Of a stretch of DNA of 64,000 nucleotides, positions 1-12,107 are shown in pieces. Made by a program: the position numbers and the translations under genes. The DNA lies in NCBI GenBank assembly GCA_911728435.2, contig OU452213.1, positions 6,365,834-6,429,833 of the forward strand, given 5' to 3'. The DNA is from Apoderus coryli. Lineage: Eukaryota > Arthropoda > Insecta > Coleoptera > Attelabidae. The stretch's first letter is position 1. Every line of letters starts with the position of its first letter. Below the pieces are notes generated by a model. That model searched no databases and was not told where the DNA came from. It saw only the letters and a program-made list of their open reading frames with translations.

Positions 1-310
1 TCTTGTATAAAAAATATATTTCTTAGGATATAAATTTAGTGTTAGATATTAAGAATTTACTGTAATTTTTCCTGCCCTTTAATTGGATTATTTATCTGTC
101 TGGGCAGTGTACCTTAAATAAATAAATAAATTGTAATCAAAAATGTGAGCTCATTCGATATTTTGCAGTAAATTTAACAAGAACAAAGATTGGTCCATAG
201 AATTTGACATTACGAGACGATTCATGCTCATAAATTAGTTCTTTTGTCGTGATAAATTTTGCAGGGATTATTTGCAATTAAGGCCTTCCATACCTGAAAA
301 TTATTGCTAT
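1..310. other. AT-rich spacer with satellite box
   Basis: I see no gene here. A degenerate copy of the satellite box found throughout the first 12 kb lies near 278 (AAGGCCTTCCATACCTGAAA). The rest is AT-rich and has no coding frame. Confidence 0.5.
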
Positions 311-882
311 AAAAGCCAATAAATTTGTTAATATACTTAACAAAGATTTTTCGATGAGGTTGGGAAATATTATAAAGAATTTCCACCACTAAGGCTTCGC
401 ATATACGAGAATTGTTAACAAAAAATTTAGGAAAATTCAGTACTTTGCTAAGTTAACTAACTTAGACTTTTTGAAAAAGTGTCAGTCAATAAGGCTTTCC
501 TCACGCGAAAATGTTGTTTTACCAAGGATTATTGCAAGCAAATTTGTACGAGAAAATCAAGATTAATAGGTCAAATTCATTATTAATACTATCCATAGAT
601 TTAACAGATTTTTTTTTAAAGAATTCGTTATTAAGACTGTCCAAATACTTCACATAGTTTGTTTATTGGGTAAGTTTAAATTTTTAGTGGGCCTTTAATA
701 GATGCTGAGGGTTGTGCAAAACGCATTTTGCAGTGAATTTAATTTTCTTTGCAAATTAATCACGGGTTTCCACACTTCACATTTATTTTTGCAGTTAAGG
801 CTTTCCACACACAAGAATTATTTTACAGTAAATATATATTTTCGCAAATTGCATCATCTATTAAGGCTTTCCATACATGAAA
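311..882 (+). repeat. Satellite-like unit, copy 1 of a ~600-bp direct repeat
   Basis: This stretch aligns with 2091-2703 in direct orientation. Shared landmarks are GCCAATAAATTTGTTAATA at the left end, CTAAGGCTTCGCATA, AATAAGGCTTTCCTCACGCG, and GTGGGCCT near the middle. Copy 1 has a short deletion near 775 relative to copy 2. Each copy carries several AAGGCTTTCC boxes, so it belongs with the other satellite arrays. A BEL/Pao fragment lies between the two copies. Confidence 0.8.
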
Positions 883-1000
883 ATTTTGCTGATTTCACAG
901 CTGCTTCATGCAAACCACCAAAATGAGGGGATCTTGCGGGTTGAAATTTCAATTCTATGGAATTTTGTGAAAGAAAATGATTACATTTTTCAAATTTATG
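878..1000 (-). repeat. Inverted copy of integrase segment 1192-1317
   Basis: Read on the minus strand this segment nearly repeats 1192-1317 of the adjacent integrase. Shared motifs include CCCGCAAGATCCCCTCATTT and GCATGAAGCAGCTGTGAAAT. The two arms are about 120 bp with a loop of about 190 bp, so a transcript of either strand could fold back. Confidence 0.85.
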
Positions 1001-1002
1001 TA

Positions 1003-1825
1003 TATTTGTTTGTTTTACTTCGAAATCTGTGCATCTGGAACTTGTGGGGGATTTAACTTCACATGCTTTTTTAAATTCATTAAAAAGATTTACAGCAAGG
1101 CGCGGTTTATGCGCAAAAATTTATTCGGATAATGGTTCCAATTTTGTTGGGGCAAGTAACGAATTAAAGAATGTCTCAGCTCTGTTATCAAATGTTCATA
1201 AATATGAAAAATGTAATCATTTTCTTTCACAAAATTCCATAGAATGGAAATTTCAACCCGCAAGATCCCCTCATTTTGATGGTTTGCATGAAGCAGCTGT
1301 GAAATCAGCAAAATTTCATTTGAAGCGTATTATAGGCAATGCGCATTTAACATATGAGGAATTATCGACTGTCATAGCACAAGTTGAATCTGTTCTTAAC
1401 TCTAGACCTATTACACCTTTATCTAATGATCCTAATGATTTTTCAATTCTGGTCATTTTCTTATTGGTGACTCACTTCTGTCATTGCCTCAATCTGATCT
1501 AAGTGAAATAGAGGGTAATCGTCTCAAACAGTATTACCGGCTGCAGCAAATGATTCAACATTTCTGGAAACGTTGGAAATCTGAATATTTAACGACATTA
1601 CAACAACGAAAAAAATGGAAGAAAGGTGATGTCAATGATTTGTTTTCACCTGGAAGTATTGTGTTGATTAAGGATGAAAATACACCACCTCTATCCTGGC
1701 CAATGGGAAGAATTGTTGCAACATTCCCTGGAAGGGATGGAAGAGTGCGAGTCGTCAAGACAGCTTACAGTTCGACACCATTTAAGCGTGCAATAAATAA
1801 AGTGTGTCCATTGCCAATAGACTGA
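1003..1825 (+). pseudogene. BEL/Pao integrase core plus DUF5641-like C-terminus, frameshifted
   Basis: The product would be the integrase that inserts BEL/Pao cDNA. The first frame (to 1502) reads VHLELVGDLTSHAFLNSL, then IYSDNGSNFVGA with the second catalytic Asp, then the tract around PHFDGLHEAAVKSAKFH with the catalytic Glu; the usual Trp before that Glu is His. LNSRPITPLSNDPNDF follows. A frameshift near 1450-1490 moves to the frame 1484-1825, which carries the C-terminal domain (HFWKRWKSEYLTTLQQR, GRIVATFPGRDGRVRVV). The zinc-binding N-terminus and first catalytic Asp are missing. The family call is firm; it is a pseudogene. Confidence 0.88.
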
Positions 1826-2089
1826 ACTTTGGAAAGTCGCCTTTCCAAGGCGGGCGACATATGTTAAAGAATTTAAGTTTTTTATGTTGTAATTTATTAC
1901 ACTTTGTATGTTTATTTAGTTAAAAAATATCGAGCATGTTAAAAAAAAATGTTTTTGATTTTGACATTGTCAATTACAATTAAAAAAGAAAGATGAATTC
2001 ATGTCATTTATATTTTATAACAGTCCACAATAAAATATTATAAACTTGGTAATTTTTTCATTCATTTACGTACAAACATAACAACAAAG
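1826..2089 (+). other. Probable polypurine tract and start of BEL/Pao 3' LTR
   Basis: Directly after the integrase stop comes a purine-rich AAGGCGGGCGACAT and then TGTT at 1862, the usual layout of a BEL/Pao polypurine tract and LTR start. The remaining ~230 AT-rich bases up to the next satellite copy may be a partial LTR. There is no second LTR in the window to compare it with. Confidence 0.5.
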
Positions 2090-2090
2090 G

Positions 2091-2760
2091 CCAATAAATT
2101 TGTTAATATACTTAACAAAGATTTTTCCATGCGGTTGGGAAATATTATAAAGAATTTCCGCCACTAAGGCTTCGCATACACGAGAATTGTTAACAAAAAA
2201 TTTAGGAAAATTCAGTACTTTACTAAGTTATCTAACTTAGACTTTTTGAAAAAGTGCCAGTTAATAAGGCTTTCCTCACGCGAAAACGTTGTTTTACCAA
2301 GGATTGTTGCAAGCAAATTTGTACGAGAAAATCAAGATTAATAGGTCAAATGCATTATTAATACTATCCATAGATTTAACAGATTTTTTTTTAAAGAATT
2401 TGTTATTAGGACTGTCCAAATACTTCACATAGTTTGTTTATGGGGTAGTTTAAATTTTTAGTGGGCCTCTAATAGATGATGAGAGTTGTGCAAAACGCTT
2501 TTTTGCAGTGAATTTAATTTTGTTTGCAAATGACTCACGGGTGCTTAACATGAAAATTTCTATAAACTTAACATTTATTTTTGCAGTTAAGGCTTTCCAC
2601 ACACAAGAATTGTTAACAAAAAAAACAAGGCTCATTCGTAATTTTACAATAAATATAGATTTTTGCAAATTGCATAATCAATTAAGGCTTTCCACACACG
2701 AGAGTGAGTTAATTGGTACGATAAACCGAAATTGTCATTAAGGCTTTCCGTACACGGATT
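2091..2760 (+). repeat. Satellite-like unit, copy 2 of a ~600-bp direct repeat
   Basis: This is a direct repeat of 311-882 and is slightly longer. AAGGCTTTCC-type boxes lie near 2166, 2266, 2587, 2684 and 2739. It shows no sign of coding. Confidence 0.8.
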
Positions 2761-4579
2761 TATGTAATCCAAATTTTCTCTAACCTTAATCAACCCCAAA
2801 CTAAATAATTTAATTTTAATAAATTTTTATAGGGGTCTCTGTTTCGTGTTTTTTATTTTCAGTCTTGGCAACAATGCATGCGAATCGCCGCAAGTGGTAG
2901 TCTTCTACTTGGGACGAATTTAAAAAGACTAACTATTATTTCGTTCAAGAACAGAAAATTGCTTTATACACGAAGACCCCCTATCTATATTTGGAATGAG
3001 TAAAATCCACAATTTACAACATGACTTCTGCTGCAAATGAAACAAACTGTGAATATCTTAAACTTTATAATTAGATAGAAACTGTAGGTATACGAGTGTA
3101 TTAAAGAAAAATATGCATACAAACGGTCAAGTAGTCACAGAAAACAAATTGCATATTGACAGTTGTTTGAATAATCAAAATGATAAGTAAATTCTTTCAA
3201 TATGTGCATGGGGATCCTGTTAATAACTTTAGGCAACTTTCTAAAGGCTGTTTTGACTAATTTAACTGTAAAATTTTCCAATTGTGTTTAACGGAAAAAC
3301 TATATTCAATCTTACAGACATAAACTTATAATATATTAAGTTTTTAATTAAATATTTAAATCATGCAGAACAGAAGGTTTATCAATTAAATAAAAATGGG
3401 GAAATAGGCTTCAACCTCAAGGATTTATAAGAGGACTGCGTCCCACTGTTTCGACTTCGATTCGTCTCTTCAGTTGCGGAATACCGCAAGACAATGAAAA
3501 TACCTTGCAGTCTCACACACCGTGTACTTACCTATCAATTTATAAGGCATTTAAATTAATGACAAAAACTATTTATCACAGGACATAGTTAAAGCTAGTA
3601 AAACACGTTGATTATCGTCGTGTTTTGTATAAATAAATATTTACTTAGTATATTTCCAAACGAAACAAAAAAACAAGTAATTCGATGTAATTTTCTTCTG
3701 TTCTTCTAAATTATTGCTTCTTAGAAACTATTCTACAAGTTTACTGCTAGGTAAGTGGACTAGAAGAATTTGTTAGTAGTAGACGCCATTAAGGGCATTA
3801 ATTATTTGATATTTTTTTAAACATACAATGTTTTAAAGTTTATACAAGGTAATACAACTGCCCAAATATACAATAATTGCTACATTACAATTTTTAAAAA
3901 ACCCGCAAAACATTATTGACGTGAAGAGAGTATCCTGAAGAAATCCAATGATACATCACTTTTGAACTATATAAACTTAATAAAACGACCTTGGATACAT
4001 TTGATATCATTTATAAGGACATACTCCAGCTTAGATCCTACAAATCCATGGAAGAGATAAAACTATAATGGAATTTACCCAACACAACAATCAGAAGGCT
4101 TAAGCCAAACGGTAAATGTTTGCAATTTGCAGAAGTTCTTCCCAGATGGTTCGATACTGAAACTTTTCCCTTGGCTTGGTTGTTCGGAAGTTCCTCTATG
4201 GCTTGTTTGAAGATCGAAAAGCACGTCAAGGCTCGCTCCTATTCATCTTTCGGAACCAAAACTCTTTACCGTCACTCAAGCAAGCATGTGTAATGTTTAT
4301 CATCAAGTATATCTTAAAATCATTACACCAGCGAACTATAATATATTCAAGACCTAAGAAACCATCCTTAATGGCCCAGTCACCGCATGTCGTTTGGCAT
4401 GTAGATAGCCCTTTCAAGGTATACCATCCATACCTGCTGCAAATTTTGCTTTGAGCCTTCTCAGCGCTTCATAAAGTCATCAATTCTACGAGAGATTCTC
4501 TCAATATGAAAAGTTTGGGAATCGAGAAAAGACCAGAGAGTTATGAAAGTGAGCACATCGAGTAGGGATGCAAAAATCT
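2761..4579. other. Unassigned AT-rich stretch
   Basis: I recognise no gene in these 1.8 kb. Minus-strand open stretches at 4038-4229 and 4226-4417 look protein-like but match no family I know. They lie just 3' of an RNase H relic on the same strand and could be decayed retroelement sequence. Confidence 0.4.
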
Positions 4580-5692
4580 TCAATTTTCGTTGAATCTTTT
4601 AGATTGTTTTGTCGGAGTCCCCTCACTTCGACCTGCAGAATCTTCTGTGAATGACTCTAGAATGAATTGCCCAGCTGTCCCACATGTTTCATAAAGTTGA
4701 TGATTTCTCTGGGGGCTAAATTCCTTGCCTCGTCGGGTTTTAGGGTCACCCCTCCAAGATGTTTTAGCAGAAAAGGCATTCACATGCACATGGTACTTCA
4801 CTGGGTGGTGTCCCGTAAAAAAGCCTGTAATTCGCCTTAGGTCGCTTCTCTCGAGTTGGATAAGCTTCCCTGCGTTGGCCTCTGAAGGTTTGATAAACCT
4901 TTTTGATTGTCTTAGGCCTGGAGTGTTTCTCCAGTAGGACTTAAGTTGTTCCATTTCCCATCTCCGAAGTTCTTCCTTCATATGGCTTTTTGGAAGGCCG
5001 CAGAACGGAGCGTTTGCGCCCTCTTTTGCAAGTTGGTCGGTCCGCCGCTTCGTTCCCCTCTATGCCTTCATGTCCTGGCACCTATGTCAGAGTAATCTTT
5101 TTCCCCTGAGCTGCCAGTTGCTTTAGGGTCTGTTTGCATTCCCATGCTAGCTTTGACGTGAAGGTGTAAGACCCCAGTGCTTTTAACGCAGCTTGACTGT
5201 CTGACATAATATTGATCTGCCGTTCCGGGATGCCTGTCTGCAGGCATTCTTGAGCACAACGATTAATAGCGTTGATCTGTGCTTGGAATATAGTGGGACT
5301 TTTCCCGAGAGATTCAGAGAGCCTGCAATTAGGCCCGTATACTCCCATGCCTGTGTTCCCTTCTATTCCTTTTGAGCCGTCCGTATACCAGACGGAGGTG
5401 TGTTCTGGGAATCGTGGTTCCCCATTTAGCCAATTTTGACAGTCTGCAATGACCACTTCAAATGGGATTTCAAAATCATGTTTGCGTGGCAAAGCGTCCG
5501 ACGGTTTTCTTCCTGAATCCAAAGGTATTGGATAGGATTTGTATTCCATTACCTGTGCCAGTTTCAGAGCGCTAATTGCTGCCTCTTTTTTGACTAGAAC
5601 AGGCAAAGGTATTAGATGCAGCAAAGTTTCCATCGCTGTTATTCCTAAACATGCAAGCCGTTGCAACTTTTGAAGACGGCGTTGAATCTTGC
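4580..5692 (-). pseudogene. Non-LTR retrotransposon RNase H and C-terminal domain relic
   Basis: This is the 3' part of the second ORF of an RNase H-bearing non-LTR element (I/R1/LOA-like). The frame 5082-5666 starts in the post-RT region (RRLQKLQRLACLGIT) and runs into RNase H: VWYTDGSKGIEG (Asp96), FQAQINAINRCAQE, NIMSDSQAALKAL (Asp156). The expected catalytic Glu is Gln130. After ITLT a tract coding VPGHEGIEGNEAAD follows, then a frameshift near 5020 leads to 4580-4981 (SHMKEELRRWEMEQLKSYWR, LRRITGFFTGHHPVKYH), the usual C-terminal tail. RT and endonuclease are absent. A shorter relic of the same kind lies at 38068-38342. Confidence 0.85.
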
Positions 5693-6469
5693 TTTAAATT
5701 ATGAGAATACATGATCGACATAGACTTCATTTATGGACCTCCTTATGGAAAAGTCTTCCAAAAATTATTTTGTAATTCTCACTGTTAAATTTCTAAAAAC
5801 TCCAAACGACAGAAGCTTCTAAGGTTGAATACGGGGAAAATGGAGAATCAGAGAAAGGCCAACAATTCTTGCTAAACTTCATTATTGGTAAATATTTATT
5901 TTTTGCCGCAACCAAGCAACTTTCAAAAGTCATAAACCCTTGAATTTTTCAATGGAAATTAAAGCGAAGTACTTTTAGTTGCTTTGTCTCAAAAAATATC
6001 GAAATTAGAATAAAAAAACATACAAGAACAAGACGATGGGTAATGGGCACCGGATTGCCTGTTCACGTAGGTCAGTGACAGTCGATTCTTCGTTACTCGC
6101 TGTAGCATGGGTACAACGAATGACTTAACCAAAAAATGTTTTAGCGGTTTAGCTTGCTTCCCCCCAAACGTCTACTACTTCTTCTTCTTCCTTCAGTGCG
6201 ATTTGTGAGACGACAAGACAGTCGTGACTGGAATATAAAAATTGGAACGACGGACGTAGAAATTTATGCGATTCTATGCCATTCTGCGTTCAGTTTGATA
6301 TTATGCTTTTTCGGCCCTGACGATACCACTGACAGTTGAAAGTAAAACGTGCACTAAAAATGTGATTAGTAATGGATTTACGTGGACGCAGCTATTTTTT
6401 TATGATTTTTTGTCTAATCTATTTACTGAATGTTGCTCCGTGGAAAAGCGTACGATAAATCGATGAATT
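5693..6469. other. Unassigned spacer
   Basis: No recognisable gene. A 61-codon frame at 6154-6339 begins with a Leu-rich run but has no family resemblance that I can see. It is listed only so the stretch is covered. Confidence 0.4.
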
Positions 6470-7590
6470 CCAGATAGAATTCGTCAGTAAGACTGTCCAT
6501 ACACTTTGTTTTTTTTTTCGGTTATGATAAATTTGCAGTGAATATTCGCCATTAAGGCTTTCCATACAAAAAATTATGGTTTTCTGTAAATAGTATCAAC
6601 CATTAAGGCTTTCCATACGCGAGAATACTGTCCGTACATTTAACATCAATTTGTTCAACCGTGTACATTTTTTATACAAAATAAATTGTTGCTTTGTAGA
6701 GAATATTCGATATTAAGGCTCTCCATACATGAACAAGAACTTGGGCTCGTTCGTTCGATATTTTGCAGTAAATTTTGATATTCTGCAAATAGTGTCGTCC
6801 GTTAAGGCTTTCCACACGCGAGAATACTTGTCCTTACATTTAACATAAATTTGCTCAATCGTAATAAATTTTTTAAACAAAATAAATTGTTACTTTGTAG
6901 AGAATATTCAATATTAAGGCTCCCCATACATAAACAAAAACTTGGGTTCGTTCTTTCGATATTTTACAGGGAATTTTGTTTTTCTGCTAATAGTATCGGT
7001 CATTAAGGCTTTCCATACGCGAGAATATTGTCATTACATTTAACATAAAGTTGTTCAATCGTGTTAAACTTTTTATGCAAAATAAATTGTTACTTTGTAG
7101 AGAATATTCGATATTAAGGCTCCCCATATATGAACAAAAACTTGGGTTCGTTCTTTCGATATTTTACAGTTAATTTTGATTTTCTGCTTTCCACACACGA
7201 GAATACTGTCCTTACATTTAACATAAATTTGTTCAATTTTAATACATTTTTTAAATAAAATAAATTGTTACTTTGTAGAGAATATTTGATATTAAGGCTC
7301 CTCATACACGAACAAGAACTTGGGTTCGTTCTTTCGATATTTTACAGTTAATTTTGATTTTCTTCAAATAGAATAGGTCATTAAGGCTTTCCACACACGA
7401 GAATACTGGCCTTACATTTAACATAAATTTGTTCAATTTTAATACATTTTTTAAATAAAATAAATTGTTACTTTGTAGAGAATATTCGATATTAAGGCTC
7501 TACATACACAAACAAGAACTTGGGCGCGTTCGTTCGATTTTTGACAGTAAATTTTGATTTTCAGCAAATAGTATCAATCTGAACGAACAC
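6470..7590 (+). repeat. ~200-bp satellite array, about five units
   Basis: The landmark TTTGTAGAGAATATTCGATA recurs near 6700, 6901, 7101, 7279 and 7479, giving spacings of about 200, 200, 178 and 200 bp; the short unit has an internal deletion. Each full unit has two boxes: TTAAGGCTCYCCATACAYGA, and TTAAGGCTTTCCACACRCGA about 90 bp later. Most units also carry CTTGGGTTCGTTCTTTCGAT. Divergence between units is clear, so the array is old. Confidence 0.85.
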
Positions 7591-8171
7591 TTTTGACTAC
7601 TATAAAATGGAATAAAAGTCGTCAAATCATTTTAAGAAATTAAGTATAAGGTGAAATTTGTATAAATCAGAGATCGTCAAGTATTTTAAGATTCTGTCCG
7701 AATAAAATTAAGGCTTTCCACACATATAAATGTGTTTTTGGCGGTAAATAAAATTTTGCAGCTAAAAATTACAGTTTTGGAAATACAATAATTGTAAGAG
7801 AGCTTCAATATTAATCTACAGTCATAAAGAACTGTTTTATATTTCTAGTACCACGAGTACAATAGCAAATAATAATAATTGTAACTATCTTGTTTCATAT
7901 ATATAAAAAGAATTAAAAATAATGAAATTCTATTGAATTTCGTTCGTAACTTTAGAAACAATGTTAATAACACGTAGTAGTACCTACCTAGGCTACGTTT
8001 TATTGCGAATAAAAAAAAAACAATAATTACACGATATGCTCACCTCAAATTATTGCGAATTACCCGTATTTCCCTTCCTTAGTCGGGCACTCAGAAGCAC
8101 TTCTGTATTTTAAACCCGTCAGTGCCGTAGTACTCTCTGAAAAACCCTAGCAGCAATTTTTTTCTTTATCA
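7591..8171. other. Spacer between two satellite arrays
   Basis: No gene. One isolated satellite box (AAGGCTTTCCACACATATAA) lies near 7709. The remainder is AT-rich and unique within the window. Confidence 0.45.
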
Positions 8172-10708
8172 AAAGTAGTTTTGAGGTGTTTATGTCCAAT
8201 TTTCTTTATTGGATAACATAAATATGTTTCAATAAGGCTTTCCACAGACGAACATGGGGCAAATTATACGATAAATCAAAGATTTGCAAATACAATCCGC
8301 CAATAAGGCTGCCCACACACTTTTTTTGGTATAGGAGATGCTGATGAATTTCAACTTAACAAAGTAGTTTTGAAGTGTTTATGTCCAATTTTCTTTATTG
8401 AATAACATAAATATGTTTCAATACGGCTTTCCACACACGAACATGGGGCAAATTATACAATAAATCAAAGATTTGGAAATACAATTCGCCAATAAGGCTG
8501 CCCACACACTTTTTTTGGTATAGGAGATGCTGATGAATTTCAACTTAACAAAGTAGTTTTGAAGTGTTTATGTCCAATTTTCTTTATTGAATAACATAAA
8601 TATGTTTCAATACGGCTTTCCACACACGAACATGGGGCAAATTATACGATAAATCAAAGATTTGGAAATACAATTCGCCAATAAGGCTGCCCACACACTT
8701 TTTTTGGTATAGGAGATGCTGATGAATTTCAACTTAACAAAGTAGTTTTGAAGTGTTTATGTCCAATTTTCTTTATTGAATAACATAAATATGTTTCAAT
8801 ACGGCTTTCCACACACGAACATGGGGCAAATTATACGATAAATCAAAGATTTGGAAATACAATTCGCCAATAAGGCTGCCCACACACTTTTTTTGGTATA
8901 GGAGATGCTGATGAATTTCGACTTAACAAAGTAGTTTTGAGGTGTTTATGTCCGATTTTCTTTATTGAATAACATAAATATGTTTTTTCGGTAGGAGATG
9001 CTGATGAATTTCAACTAAACAAAGTAGTTTTGAGGTGTTTATGTCCGATTTTCTTTATTGAATAACATAAATATGTTTCAATAAAGCTTTCCACACACGA
9101 ACATGGGGCAAATTATACGATAAATCAAAGATTTGCCAATACAATTCGCCAATAAGGCTGCCCACACACTTTTTTTGGTAGGAGATGCTGATGAATTTCA
9201 ACTTAACAAAGTAGGTTTGAGGTATTTATGTCCAATTTTCTCTATTGAATAACATAAATATGTTTCAATAAGGCTTTCCACACACGAACATGGGGCAAAT
9301 TATACGATAAATCAAAGATTTGGAAATACAATTCGCCAATAAGGCTGCCCACACACTTTTTTTGGTATAGGAGATGCTGATGAATTTCAACTTAACAAAG
9401 TAGTTTTGAAGTGTTTATGTCCAATTTTCTTTATTGAATAACATAAATATGTTTCAATACGGCTTTCCACACACGAACATGGGGCAAATTATACGATAAA
9501 TCAAAGATTTGGAAATACAATTCGCCAATAAGGCTGCCCACACACTTTTTTTGGTATAGGAGATGCTGATGAATTTCAACTTAACAAAGTAGTTTTGAGG
9601 TGTTTATGTCCAATTTTCTTTATTGAATAACATAAATATGTTTCAATAAGGCTTTCCCCACACGAACATGGGGCAAATTATACGATAAATCAAAGATTTG
9701 CAAATACAATTCGCCAATAAGGCTGCCCACACACTTTTTTTGGTAGGAGATGCTGATGAATTTCAACTTAACAAAGTAGTTTTGAGGTGTTTATGTCCAA
9801 TTTTCTTTATTGAATAACATAAATATGTTTCAATAAGACTTTCCACACACGAACATGGGGAAAATTATACGATAAATCAAAGATTTGCAAATACAATCCG
9901 CCAATAAGGCTGCCCACACACTTTTTTTTGGTAGGAGATGCTGATGAATTTCAACTTAACAAAGTAGTTTTGAGGTATTTATGTCCAATTTTCTTTATTG
10001 AATAACATAAATATGTTTCAATAAGGCTTTCCACACACGAACATGGGGCAAATTATACGATAAATCAAAGATGTGCAAATACAATTTCCAATAAGGTTGC
10101 CCACACACTTTTTTTGGTAGGAGATGCTGATGAATTTCAACTTAACAAAGTAGTTTTGAGGTGGTTATGTCCAATTTCCTTTATTGAATAACATAAATAT
10201 GTTTCAATAAGGCTTTCCACACACGAACATGGGGCAAATTATACGATAAATCAAAGATTTGCAAATACAATTCGCCAATAAGGCTGCCCACACACTTTTT
10301 TTTTGTAGGAGATGCTGATGAATTTCAACTTAACAAAGTAGTTTTGAGGTGTTTATGTCCAATTTTCTTTATTGAATAACATAAATATGTTTCAATACGG
10401 CTTTCCACACACGAACATGGGGCAAATTATACGATAAATCAAAGATTTGTAAATACAATCCGCCAATAAGGCTGCCCACACACTTTTTTTGGTAGGAGAT
10501 GCTGATGAATTTCAACTTAACAAAGTAGTTTTGAGGTGTTTATGTCCCATTTTCTTTATTGAATAACATAAATAAGTTCCAATTAAGCTTTCCACACACG
10601 AACATGGGGCAAATTATACGATAAATCAAAGATTTGCAAATACAATTCGCCAATAAGGCTGCCCACACACTTTTTTTGGTAGGAGATGCTGATGAATTTC
10701 AACTTAAA
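8172..10708 (+). repeat. 188-bp satellite array, 13-14 units
   Basis: The landmark ATAAATATGTTTCAATA recurs every 186-189 bp (for example 8226, 8415, 8604, 8793, then 9075, 9262, 9451, 9640, 9828, 10015, 10201, 10389, 10576). One unit near 8982-9075 is only 93 bp because its first half, including both boxes, is deleted. Every full unit holds CTTTCCACACACGAACATGG and AATAAGGCTGCCCACACACT about 80 bp apart. Two subtypes differ by GGTATAGGAG versus GGTAGGAG. The subtypes run in blocks, which points to local duplication of several units at a time. Confidence 0.95.
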
Positions 10709-12107
10709 TAGGTGTTTATTGGAATACCCTAATGCAGTTTGAATAAAAACAATAATTTCGCTGATAAGTAGTCCTTACTTAAGGGAATTATTCGTTAGTT
10801 TTTATAATATTTTTAATATTTGACGAAATGCAAAGTGTGTACAGAGTAGGTATTCTCTGTATTTGTTTGTATTTTTTTTATATCTAAGTAGATACGTACC
10901 TGTAATGCCTGTTAGTTAGTAGACTAATATGGCAATTTGACCGAGAACCAAGTTTTTCGTTTATGTAGGTAGGTACCGAAGAAGTTGTGGTTATAATAGT
11001 AGGTAACCTTATCCCCTAACTAACAACAGAGAATATAATCTTAATTCAATCTTCTCACGGTGCAACTATCCGAGCATTTCCATCAAAACGATATCATCCG
11101 TTTCAATTAATGCCTAAAAAAGCCAAACGTCAATTCTGGATTCCAGTCACAAGACGGCCGCGGTCTCGGTTCAATTGTTTCACGGCGTTGCCAATCAATT
11201 AGAGATGGTCTCATCACTAAATTTAATCGATATAATGAGGTTGTTGTCTGTGAAGGCTAATATGTAGACAATATGAATTACAAATAAAATAAATGTTCCC
11301 GAAATTTCGTCTTAAGCCTTTCTACACACGATAACGATTGAAACGGATTATTATATCGAAGCAAAACAGTACGATAAGATCAAATTTTTTGCAACATTGC
11401 CATTTAAAATTGACAAAAATTGATAAAATTGAGCTGCTTGATTTTCTGCAACATCAAATTTTATGCGAATAATATTAACCACTAAGGCTTTCCACACACG
11501 AGAAATTGTATAATAAATTACTATGTTGAAGTAAAATATACAAATTTTTCTGGTTTGTTGGACTCTTCATATTTTATTCAGAGGCGTAACATATGCGGGA
11601 GCCCCAAAAGTTTCCTTGTATATACTTTGTATAATATTTATAATAATAATAATAGTAGGAAAAAAATTGCACATTGTGGCAAAACAAAATTCATTGATTG
11701 ATTGTTCATCACTAAGGTTTTCCACATACGGGAATTGTTATAATAATATATTATGTTGCAGCAAACTATCGAGGAGAATAAGTTGATTTTCGATGAAAAT
11801 CTTTATTCGTTGGAAGGACTGTTTATCATTTTATTTTTTGGGCAGCAGGGATCTTTTTTTACTTTTATTTTTTATAATAATAATAATCATTTTATTTGCA
11901 GTTCAATTTACAATTTAAAATAAACTAAATTCTAAAAAAATTATAATACACTGAGAACTACAAAAAGGGTTAAAAAGGCAGTAGTACTGGTTTTAAATTT
12001 TAACCCTGCTACACCACAAATTAAAAAAAAAAAGACAATGTGTTATTAACAATATTTATAATATTATTAACTCTTAGTACTACACGAAAAACTAAAGTCA
12101 TATAAGA
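10709..12107. other. AT-rich spacer with scattered satellite boxes
   Basis: No gene recognised. Isolated boxes occur near 11314, 11483 (AAGGCTTTCCACACACGAGA, the exact consensus) and 11713. A comparatively GC-rich patch lies at 11045-11220. Short AAT runs are found near 11640 and 11878. Confidence 0.45.

Larger units (their letters stand above)
883..2089 (+). mobile_element. BEL/Pao LTR retrotransposon fragment
   Basis: A truncated BEL/Pao element lies between two direct copies of a satellite unit. From left to right it holds an inverted piece of its own integrase, the integrase core, the C-terminal DUF5641-like domain, a purine-rich tract, and the probable start of the 3' LTR. Gag, protease, RT and RNase H are absent. 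It is dead by truncation and frameshift. Confidence 0.75.

Noticed and set aside
1090..1311. Minus frame similar to the frame ending near 960
   Set aside because: It is only the antisense of the integrase segment. The similarity is the fold-back recorded separately.
6154..6339. Possible signal peptide in a Leu-rich 61-codon frame
   Set aside because: A short frame next to satellite DNA without further support. The Leu run comes from a CTT/CTA-type repeat.
8172..10708. CRISPR-like regular repeat array
   Set aside because: The whole 188-bp unit repeats without unique spacers and the DNA is eukaryotic. It is a satellite.
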